Origin: an uncultured Faecalibacterium sp.
Lineage (GTDB): Bacteria; Bacillota; Clostridia; Oscillospirales; Ruminococcaceae
Assembly: GCA_934525845.1 (NCBI GenBank)
Contig: CAKSZS010000002.1
Span: 62,001-126,000 of the forward strand
DNA length: 64,000 bases
Direction of reading: 5' to 3'
Position numbers and translations under genes: made by a program. The stretch's first letter is position 1. Each line of letters opens with the position of its first letter. Shown piece after piece: positions 5,765 to 12,779 of the stretch. Under the pieces are notes generated by a model. That model made no database searches. It was not told the DNA's origin and was given only the letters and a program-made list of their open reading frames with translations.

Positions 5765-8065
5765 ATGAGTATTTGGGAAAAACTGGGTTTTGGCAGCTAC
5801 AAGGGCTTTTCGCGGGAGGCTGAACAGCTTCTGCGGCAGGCGGTAGAACTGGCCGGGGGGCTTGGGTGCGAAAAGGCAGACACCGGCCATCTGCTGCTGG
5901 CCATGCTGCAGCAGAAAAACAGCGCAGCAGAGCGCTTTCTGACCGGGAAGCAGGTGTCAGAGCAGGCGGTGCGCCGTCAGCTGGCCGACAGCCGATGCGG
6001 CCCGGCGCTGCATCTGAACCGGCAGGCGCTGGCCCCGGACCTCAGGCGCACCATGGACTATGCGCTCATCGGGGCGCAGAACGCCCACCGAAGCCGGGCC
6101 GAGCCGGAGCACCTGCTCTGCGCCATGCTGGAGGATGACGGCTGCACGGCGGGGCTGCTGCTGGCTTCCATGGGGGTGCCGCTGACCGAAGCGGTGCGGG
6201 AGTGCCGCCAGATGTCCGGCCAGCTGGTGCTGCCGGTGCAGCCGCGGGTCTCAGCCGCCATGCCCCGGGGCAGCCGTGCCAGCGACAAATACTGCCGCGA
6301 CCTGACCCGCCGCGCCCAGGACGGGGAGCTGGACCCAGTGTTCTGCCGGGATGCTGAGCTGGACCGCATGGTGGAGATCTTATGCCGCCGTCAGAAGAAC
6401 AACCCCTGTCTGGTGGGGGAGCCGGGCGTGGGCAAGACCGCCCTGGCCGAGGGCCTGGCCCAGCGCATCGCCTCCGGGCAGGTGCCCAGGGCGCTGAAAG
6501 GGCGGCGTCTGCTGGCGCTGGACATGGCCAGTCTGGTGGCAGGCACCAAGTACCGCGGCGATTTTGAGGAACGGTTCAAGAACCTGCTGGAAGAGCTGGT
6601 GCGGGACGGCACCGCCATCCTGTTTGTGGACGAATTCCACACCATCGTAGGGGCCGGTGCCGCCGAGGGGGCTATCGACGCGGCCAGCATCCTGAAGCCG
6701 GTGCTGGCCCGGGGCGAACTGCAGCTTATCGGAGCCACCACGAATCAGGAGTTCCGCACCCACATCCAGAAGGATGCCGCCCTGGAGCGCCGCTTTGGCC
6801 GGGTGCAGGTGGAGGAGCCGACCCCCGCGCAGGCGGTGGACATCCTCAACGGGCTGGCGCCGCGCTACGAGCGCTATCACCACGTCACCCTGCCGCCCCA
6901 CACCCTGCAGGCGGCAGTGGAGCTGGCGGTGCGGTATCTGCCCGGGCGCTGCCTGCCGGACAAGGCCATCGATCTGGTGGACGAAGCCTGTGCCGCCGCC
7001 CGCATCCGCGCCGAACAAAGCGGCAATGCCCAGCCCGTGCTGACCCCGGACGACATTGCCCGGGTAGTGGCACAGGCCAGCGGGGTTCCCGCGGAGCGGG
7101 TGGGCGAGCAGGAACGGGAGCGGCTGGAAAAACTGGAAGAGCGCCTGAACGCGGAGATCATCGGGCAGCAGCGGGCCGTCGCCGCCGTGGCAGGGGCCAT
7201 CCGCCGCAGCCGCACCGGGCTGGGAGAACCGGGGCGGCCCATCGGTGCGCTGCTGTTTTTAGGCCCCACCGGCGTGGGCAAGACCGCCCTGGCCCGGGCA
7301 CTGGCGGCGGGCTGGTTCGGCAGCGAGAAGGCCCTGCTCAAGTTCGATATGTCGGAGTATCAGGAGCAGCATACCGCCGCCCGGCTGCTGGGTGCGCCGC
7401 CGGGCTATCTGGGCCATGACGAGGGCGGGCAGCTCACCGAGGCCGTGCGCCGCCGCCCCTACAGCGTAGTGCTGTTTGATGAGATCGAAAAGGCCCACCC
7501 GGACATCCAGAACATTCTGCTTCAGATCCTGGAAGACGGCCAGCTCACGGACGCCATGGGCCGCAAGGCGGATTTCCGCAACACCATCGTGCTGCTCACC
7601 TCCAACCTGGGTGCGCGATGCCTGTCCGGACAGGCGGCACCCCTGGGCTTTGCCGCCGGGGCCGAAGCGCTGTTCGAGAAGCAGGCAGGGCAGGCCGTAG
7701 AAGAAGCCAAAAAGTGGTTCCGCCCGGAACTGGTGGGGCGGCTGGACGAGATGATCGTGTTCCGCCCGCTGAGCACCGACAGCCTGTGCACCATCGCCGA
7801 GACCATGCTGTGCCGTCTGGAAGACCGCGCTGCCCGCAATGGGTACCGGCTGCGGCATACGCCCCGGGTGGGCGCGGCGCTGGCCGCAAAGGCCCAGTCC
7901 GCCTACGGTGCACGGGAGCTGCGCCGCGCGGTGGACCGTGCCGTGGAGCAGGCGCTGGCGGATCAGATCGCGGCGGGCGCGGCCTGCACCGGGCAGTGCT
8001 GGACGGCGGACTGCGCCGCCGATGGCAGCATCGTCCTGCGGGAGGATGAAACGGCAACGCTGTAA
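5765..8065 (+). CDS. ClpA-like AAA+ protein unfoldase (Hsp100, two ATPase domains, no M-domain)
   Basis: The 766-residue chain has an N-terminal double Clp_N repeat (about 15-150), a first AAA+ domain with Walker A GEPGVGKTA (218-226) and Walker B LFVDE, and a second with GPTGVGKTA from 500 and the D2 small domain at the C-terminus. The coiled-coil middle domain found between the two ATPase modules of ClpC and ClpB is absent, so the architecture is that of ClpA. LGF at 627-629 falls where ClpA/ClpC carry the loop that docks onto ClpP, suggesting it feeds substrates to ClpP in the cytoplasm. AAGGAG at 5752-5757 supports the start. It lies upstream of the lipid-kinase/transglutaminase/kinase-TIR genes but those have their own promoter. 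A disaggregase without ClpP cannot be excluded. Confidence 0.88.
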   Translation: MSIWEKLGFGSYKGFSREAEQLLRQAVELAGGLGCEKADTGHLLLAMLQQKNSAAERFLTGKQVSEQAVRRQLADSRCGPALHLNRQALAPDLRRTMDYALIGAQNAHRSRAEPEHLLCAMLEDDGCTAGLLLASMGVPLTEAVRECRQMSGQLVLPVQPRVSAAMPRGSRASDKYCRDLTRRAQDGELDPVFCRDAELDRMVEILCRRQKNNPCLVGEPGVGKTALAEGLAQRIASGQVPRALKGRRLLALDMASLVAGTKYRGDFEERFKNLLEELVRDGTAILFVDEFHTIVGAGAAEGAIDAASILKPVLARGELQLIGATTNQEFRTHIQKDAALERRFGRVQVEEPTPAQAVDILNGLAPRYERYHHVTLPPHTLQAAVELAVRYLPGRCLPDKAIDLVDEACAAARIRAEQSGNAQPVLTPDDIARVVAQASGVPAERVGEQERERLEKLEERLNAEIIGQQRAVAAVAGAIRRSRTGLGEPGRPIGALLFLGPTGVGKTALARALAAGWFGSEKALLKFDMSEYQEQHTAARLLGAPPGYLGHDEGGQLTEAVRRRPYSVVLFDEIEKAHPDIQNILLQILEDGQLTDAMGRKADFRNTIVLLTSNLGARCLSGQAAPLGFAAGAEALFEKQAGQAVEEAKKWFRPELVGRLDEMIVFRPLSTDSLCTIAETMLCRLEDRAARNGYRLRHTPRVGAALAAKAQSAYGARELRRAVDRAVEQALADQIAAGAACTGQCWTADCAADGSIVLREDETATL

Positions 8066-8081
8066 CTTCCCCAATTCCCCC

Positions 8082-8110
8082 TTGCAACCTGCGGCGTTTT
8101 CGTCTATCAT
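8082..8110 (+). promoter_or_regulatory. Promoter of the lipid kinase - transglutaminase - kinase-TIR operon
   Basis: TTGCAA (8082-8087), 17-bp spacer, TATCAT (8105-8110), ending 35 bases before the ATG of the first gene. It lies in the 79-base gap after the Clp gene. Confidence 0.6.
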
Positions 8111-8144
8111 AGAGGGAAGAAAACGTTTCAGCAGGGAGGACCCC

Positions 8145-9146
8145 ATGCACACTTTATTTCTCTTGAATCCGACGGCGGGCAAGGCCGACTGCACCCGGAC
8201 GCTGCCGGAGCAGATCCATGCGGCGGCCGCCCGGGCGGGCCTGCCGCCGCAGGACTATGCCCTTGCCGTGACCACCCACGCCGGCCATGCCCGGGAGCTG
8301 GCCCATGCCGCGGCCGAACAGACCCGGCAGACGGGGGAGACCCTGCGCATCTTTACCGCAGGCGGTGACGGCACCTTCAACGAGGCCCTCACCGGGATCT
8401 ACGGCTTTGAAAATGCCGCCGTGGGCTGTCTGCCCTACGGCAGCGGCAACGATTTTCTGCGCACCTTCGGGACAAAAGAAGAGTTCCTGGACCTGGACGC
8501 CCAGCTGGCCGGCGGGGAAGTATCCATCGATCTGATGCAGACCAGTCTTGGCCTGTCCGCCACCATCTGCGCCGCCGGTCTGGATGCGCAGGTGGCCTAC
8601 GGCATCCCGAAGTTCCGGCGCATCCCGCTGTGCGGCGGAGAAGTTTCGTATGCGCTGTCCATCGTGGAGCAGCTGTGCGGGCACATCGGACGGCGGGTGG
8701 AGTACACCATCGACGGCGAGGTGCTGCCGGTGGACTGCCTGATGTGCGCCATCTGCAACGGCCGCACCTACGGCGGCGGATTTTGCGCCGGACCGGAAGC
8801 CCAGCCCGATGACGGCTGGCTGGATGTGTTCATCGTGCGCAAGGTGGGGCGGCTCACCATCGCCAAACTGCTGAGTATGTACAAGAACGGGCGGCACTTC
8901 CGGAACGGGCAGCTGGTGGAAGCTGCAAAGCCCTATTTCATCTACCGCCGGGCAAAGTCCGTCAGCCTGAAAGCCATTGACGGCCGCGGCCCCATCATCG
9001 CCACGGCGGACGGCGAGTGTGCCCCCTGTGAGCAGGTGCGTGTGCAGGTGCAGCCCCTGGCCGGGCGCATCCTGCTGCCGGAACCGGCCTATGAACGATT
9101 CCGGACACAGCGGGCTGCCGGGGTGCCGGGAGGACAGGCCCGTTGA
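8145..9146 (+). CDS. Diacylglycerol/lipid kinase family protein (DgkB/YegS type)
   Basis: The 333-residue protein starts with the typical nucleotide-binding strand FLLNPTAGK (5-13) and carries the catalytic GGDGTFNEAL (73-82), followed by the family motif PYGSGNDFLRTF. These mark the DAGK catalytic fold, which transfers the gamma phosphate of ATP to a lipid hydroxyl (diacylglycerol or undecaprenol) or sphingoid base at the inner face of the membrane. GCAGGGAGGA lies right before the ATG at 8145. Its stop overlaps the start of the transglutaminase-like gene by four bases, so translation is probably coupled. A housekeeping role in recycling diacylglycerol is the default; the coupling to a TIR/kinase gene raises the possibility of lipid-signal control, which is inference. 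Confidence 0.85.
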   Translation: MHTLFLLNPTAGKADCTRTLPEQIHAAAARAGLPPQDYALAVTTHAGHARELAHAAAEQTRQTGETLRIFTAGGDGTFNEALTGIYGFENAAVGCLPYGSGNDFLRTFGTKEEFLDLDAQLAGGEVSIDLMQTSLGLSATICAAGLDAQVAYGIPKFRRIPLCGGEVSYALSIVEQLCGHIGRRVEYTIDGEVLPVDCLMCAICNGRTYGGGFCAGPEAQPDDGWLDVFIVRKVGRLTIAKLLSMYKNGRHFRNGQLVEAAKPYFIYRRAKSVSLKAIDGRGPIIATADGECAPCEQVRVQVQPLAGRILLPEPAYERFRTQRAAGVPGGQAR

Positions 9147-9844
9147 GCGGGAACGCCGGCTGCTGTCCGTGGCAGGACGCGTTGTACCGGGGCATCCTGC
9201 GGCAGGAACGCCGGATCTGGGTCGGCGGGGAACCGCCGGAACGGGTCAGCGGACAGCTGAAGCAGATCCTGGACGACAACCCGCAGATCTTCTGGTTTGA
9301 TGGCCGGTGGCGCTGGATCCGGCAGGGAAACGGCAGCTGGGTGGAGCCGCTTTACCGTCTTTCGGGTGCGGAGATCCGCGCAGCGCAGGACGCGATCCGC
9401 GTGGTCACGCTGCAGCAGAGCCAATGGGCCGCCGGGTCGGAGCGGGAAAAGATCTGCGGGGTCTACTTCTGGCTCCTGGAAAACGTATCGTACGGGCTGG
9501 GAGCGTCGGACGGGCAGACGATCTTTGATGCGCTGGTCCTGCGGCAGGCGGTGTGTAAGGGGCTGGCAAAAAGTATGCAGTTTCTGTTGGGACAGATGGA
9601 AGTGCCCGTCTGGCTTTGCAGCGGAACGCTGGACGGAACCACCCGGCACATCTGGAATGCGGTAAAACTGGATGGGACGGTCTACAATGTGGACGTAAGC
9701 CCGGCCTACCCCTGCTTCGACTCTTTTTTTACGGGAGCCGAGCGGCAGGATCGGAGCCGGGGATTGCTGCTTTTGGAGGAACAGCGGAAACAGCTGCATC
9801 AGCATTTCCGCACGAGGAACGAAAATGAATCTGACAAAATGTGA
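9143..9844 (+). CDS. Transglutaminase-fold protein (papain-like Cys-His-Asp triad)
   Basis: The 233-residue product contains a transglutaminase-core signature in the C-terminal half: Cys138 in QAVCKGLAKSMQ, His169 in TRHIWNAV and Asp184 in YNVDVS, with the spacing expected of a catalytic triad. No signal peptide or membrane segment is seen, so it should be cytoplasmic. Such folds act as proteases, peptide ligases or cross-linking enzymes; the substrate here is unknown. The start is a TTG at 9143 inside the stop of the lipid-kinase gene, with GGGAGG at 9128-9133. Its 3' end overlaps the kinase-TIR gene by 20 bases. That double overlap makes co-translation with the kinase-TIR protein very likely and suggests a partner in the same pathway. 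Confidence 0.75.
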   Translation: MSGNAGCCPWQDALYRGILRQERRIWVGGEPPERVSGQLKQILDDNPQIFWFDGRWRWIRQGNGSWVEPLYRLSGAEIRAAQDAIRVVTLQQSQWAAGSEREKICGVYFWLLENVSYGLGASDGQTIFDALVLRQAVCKGLAKSMQFLLGQMEVPVWLCSGTLDGTTRHIWNAVKLDGTVYNVDVSPAYPCFDSFFTGAERQDRSRGLLLLEEQRKQLHQHFRTRNENESDKM

Positions 9845-12293
9845 AAACGGACATTATTACGATCGGGATCGGTTCCCGGTCTGCCCGCACTGCGGCATGG
9901 CGCCGGAACAGCCGTTCCCGGATCCGGACGGGCCGGAAACGGAACCGCACGCAATGCAGATCCGGAAATGCCCGGCGGGGCATTTCTACAATGCCGGGCG
10001 CTATGCGTCCTGCCCGCTCTGCAAAACGGAACAGCCGCCGAAACCGAAGGAACTGCCGGAGCTTCTCCCGGAAAAATACCGGAAGCTTGGAACGATCCGG
10101 CTGGAAAACCGGGGCGCTTCCGGGCTGGTTTACGAGATCCGGGGAGATCGGACTTACGCTCTGAAGGCAATCGACTGCGGCAGGGATCCCCAAAAGCTCG
10201 ATGCGGCCATGCGCGAAATTCAGGCGATGAAGCGCCTGAACGGTGCAGCCGGCGCGGTGCCGCTGCTGGAAGATTTTGTGCTGGAAGACGGAGACCGGAC
10301 GATCGTCTGCCTGCTGGAGCCGTACCGCACCCCGCTGCCGGTTTTCCTGAGGAGACGCGCCCTCTCAACGGGCGGCATCCTCCGGCTCGGCGGTGCGCTG
10401 TGCCGGGCGTTGATCTCCTGCCGGGACGCCGGTGTCCTGCATCTGGACGTGCAGCCCAAAAACATCTATCTGGACGAAGTGGATACGGTCTGTCTGGGCG
10501 ACTTCGGCGTCGTCCGGTTCCGGGAAGAGCCGGAGAACCTGCCGCGCCGCTGTGGGACGGAAGCCTATATGGGACCGGAAGTGTACGCACAGGGGCAGTG
10601 CGGGGAACCATCGGTGCTCTATTCCGTGGGAATGATCCTGTACGCGCTGCTCAACGAACGGGTGCTGCCGTTTATGGAAACGCTGCCGGCCGAGGAGGCC
10701 GCCCGGCGGCGGATGCAGGGAAGCCCGCTGCCGCCGCCCCGAGGACTGACTGCGGAAGAACGGCCGGTGATGGAGCCGCTTCTGGAAGCACTCTGCGCCT
10801 TCCAGGCATCACGGCGCCCGCAGACACTGGATGCCGCTCTGCAGAAGATCACGGAGTGCCTTCAGGTGCTGGAAGAACAGGGCCTCGGGACAGCTCTGCA
10901 CGAAGAAGCACCGGCGGCAGCGGGGTGGTTTGACGCAGACACCACAGCGCGGAGCATTCCGCTTTTCACAGACGATGCAGGAAACATAACCGGTACTGCT
11001 CCGGCAGAGACCGGATTGTTTGAAGCCGACCCCACAGCCATGAGCATTCCGATTTCTGCGGACGATCGGACAGGCACACCGGGAACTGCCCCGGCAGGGC
11101 GGGAACTCTTTGCGGAAGACACCCTTGCGCCCTCTGACGCATTCGGGATCGTTCCGGCGGACTCGGCCTGCGATCCGACCGTGCCGGAAAAAACGGAACC
11201 GCAAAGTATGACGGACATCGTATCCATTACCTGGTTCTGTCCCTGCTGCGGTGCACGCAACGCGCCGGACGCGAAGTTCTGCGTATGCTGCGGTGCGCGC
11301 AGGAGCAGTGCGTCAAATGGACGAGCACCGACGTTCTCGCCGGCACCGGTGCCGGTACCGGCGGCCTCTGCAGAACCGCCTGCCCGGCAAAAGGGCGGGC
11401 TGCTGCAATCCATGCTGGGCTTTCTGCGCAAAGACCGGAAAAAACCGGAACCGGAACAGACGCCCCTCAACATGGACCGGGTGGAGTTTTCAGCCGTAGC
11501 GCCCAAGACCCTGTGCAAAGGGGACTACAGCATTCTGCACCTGATGATGTATGAGACCGCCTTCCGCCGGGAGGTGGACGCACTGCTGGAACAGGCCGAT
11601 CGGCCCATGCGGGAAACAAAGGCGGGCGTCCTGCAGGTGCAGAGGAACAAAACGATCCGGGTCGTGCTGACCTCTCCGGATGTGGAGATCGCGGACGGGG
11701 AAGAGCAGCGTGTCTGGCAGGGCGGCTATCTGGACTTCAGCTTTGCCGTGCTGCTTCCGGCGCAGTACCGGAAGCGGCAGGTGCTGTTTCAGGCGCAGGT
11801 GTACATCGACGATGTGATCGCCACCCGGCTGACCTTTACGGCGGACTGCGTTTCGCCGCTGGAGCAGCGGCTGCAGGTCCTGCGGCAGGATGTCCTGTCG
11901 GCCTTCGTCTCGTATGCCAGCGAAGACCGCGCCTGGGTGCTGACCGCGGTGGAAGGCATGAAAAAGGTCCGCGCGGATCTGGACGTTTTTCTGGATGTGG
12001 AATCCCTGCGCAGCGGCGACAACTGGGAATCCCGGCTGTATGCGGAGATCGACCGCCGGGACGTGCTGTATCTGTTCTGGTCGCGCGCGGCCCGGCAATC
12101 GCCCTGGGTGGACCGGGAATGGCGCTACGCAATGGACCAGAAGGGTCTGGAGGCCATTGAACCGGTGCCCATGGAGCCGCCGGATATCTGTCCGCCGCCC
12201 AAGGAGCTGGAAAGCAAGCACTTCAACGACAGCACCCTGTACATCATCAACGCCGAAAAGCGGCGGCTGAAGACCGGCTCTTCGGGGAAATGA
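9825..12293 (+). CDS. Zinc-ribbon / Ser-Thr protein kinase / TIR-domain fusion protein
   Basis: The 822-residue chain is modular. Two duplicated zinc ribbons open it (Cys6-His10-Cys20-Cys23 and Cys49-His53-Cys63-Cys66). A protein kinase domain (about 84-350) keeps the ATP lysine Lys114, Glu131, the catalytic HLDVQPKN (Asp208, Asn213), DFG at 226-228 and GPE at 250-252, so it looks active. A linker (368-450) has repeats of about 31 residues with Asp/Thr/Ser motifs. A third zinc ribbon (Cys472, 475, 486, 489) precedes a proline-rich stretch, an unrecognised beta-rich domain (553-675) and a TIR domain (690-795) with FVSYASEDRAW, DVFLDVESLRSGDNW and WVDRE, where Glu765 matches the NAD-cleaving glutamate of SARM1-type TIRs. 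No membrane segment is seen. GAGGA precedes the ATG at 9825. It overlaps the transglutaminase gene and ends before a strong terminator. Likely role: signal-responsive kinase controlling a TIR NADase or scaffold; this is inference. Confidence 0.85.
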   Translation: MNLTKCENGHYYDRDRFPVCPHCGMAPEQPFPDPDGPETEPHAMQIRKCPAGHFYNAGRYASCPLCKTEQPPKPKELPELLPEKYRKLGTIRLENRGASGLVYEIRGDRTYALKAIDCGRDPQKLDAAMREIQAMKRLNGAAGAVPLLEDFVLEDGDRTIVCLLEPYRTPLPVFLRRRALSTGGILRLGGALCRALISCRDAGVLHLDVQPKNIYLDEVDTVCLGDFGVVRFREEPENLPRRCGTEAYMGPEVYAQGQCGEPSVLYSVGMILYALLNERVLPFMETLPAEEAARRRMQGSPLPPPRGLTAEERPVMEPLLEALCAFQASRRPQTLDAALQKITECLQVLEEQGLGTALHEEAPAAAGWFDADTTARSIPLFTDDAGNITGTAPAETGLFEADPTAMSIPISADDRTGTPGTAPAGRELFAEDTLAPSDAFGIVPADSACDPTVPEKTEPQSMTDIVSITWFCPCCGARNAPDAKFCVCCGARRSSASNGRAPTFSPAPVPVPAASAEPPARQKGGLLQSMLGFLRKDRKKPEPEQTPLNMDRVEFSAVAPKTLCKGDYSILHLMMYETAFRREVDALLEQADRPMRETKAGVLQVQRNKTIRVVLTSPDVEIADGEEQRVWQGGYLDFSFAVLLPAQYRKRQVLFQAQVYIDDVIATRLTFTADCVSPLEQRLQVLRQDVLSAFVSYASEDRAWVLTAVEGMKKVRADLDVFLDVESLRSGDNWESRLYAEIDRRDVLYLFWSRAARQSPWVDREWRYAMDQKGLEAIEPVPMEPPDICPPPKELESKHFNDSTLYIINAEKRRLKTGSSGK

Positions 12294-12361
12294 TCCGCCG
12301 GGCAATACGGTCCTCCATTTTGTGCGGCACAGCCCCGGACGCCGCAGAACGAATCTTTCCG

Positions 12362-12396
12362 AAGCAGGTGCTTTTTCAGGAAGCACCTGCTTTTTT
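12362..12396 (+). terminator. Terminator of the kinase-TIR operon
   Basis: A perfect 12-bp stem (12362-12373 with 12381-12392), seven-base loop and T run through 12396. It separates the operon from ligA. Confidence 0.9.
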
Positions 12397-12486
12397 GCTG
12401 CCGCCGAGCGGGAAGCGATCCGTTGTGCCGCACGAAAGCGCCCGGCAGGACCGGGTCCCGAAAAAAGAACGTTTCTGCGTGAAAGA

Positions 12487-12585
12487 AATTTTCACATGAA
12501 AATTCAGACGATAAAACGATATTTTTGAGAAAACTAAACGGAGAGTATCTTAAAATCAGAGGTTGTTTTTGACAGTTGATTTTAA
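12487..12585. promoter_or_regulatory. AT-rich intergenic patch with two perfect inverted repeats upstream of ligA
   Basis: Within an otherwise GC-rich window this stretch is AT-rich. It holds AATTTTCA-CA-TGAAAATT (12487-12504) and TTAAAATCA (12550-12558) paired with TGATTTTAA (12577-12585) across an 18-base spacer. No open frame of note lies between the terminator at 12396 and the ligA promoter. They may be protein-binding sites; no regulator is identifiable. Confidence 0.45.
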
Positions 12586-12664
12586 ATCCCCATCCAGACA
12601 GGCCGCCCGGCGGTGCCCGCCGAACGCTTTTATACAAATTGTATTCTGCATCAGAAGCCGGCCT

Positions 12665-12693
12665 TTGCAGACGGCCCGGAGATGTGGTATACT
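12665..12693 (+). promoter_or_regulatory. SigA-type promoter of ligA
   Basis: TTGCAG (12665-12670), 17-bp spacer, TATACT (12688-12693), with the -10 about 87 bases before the GTG start codon of ligA. Confidence 0.65.
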
Positions 12694-12779
12694 AAATGGG
12701 ACCGCTGTCCCGCGCCGCATCTCCGCAGAAGCGGAATGCGCAGGATCTGGACGGGCAGCAAAACTTGGAGGTCAGGAGA

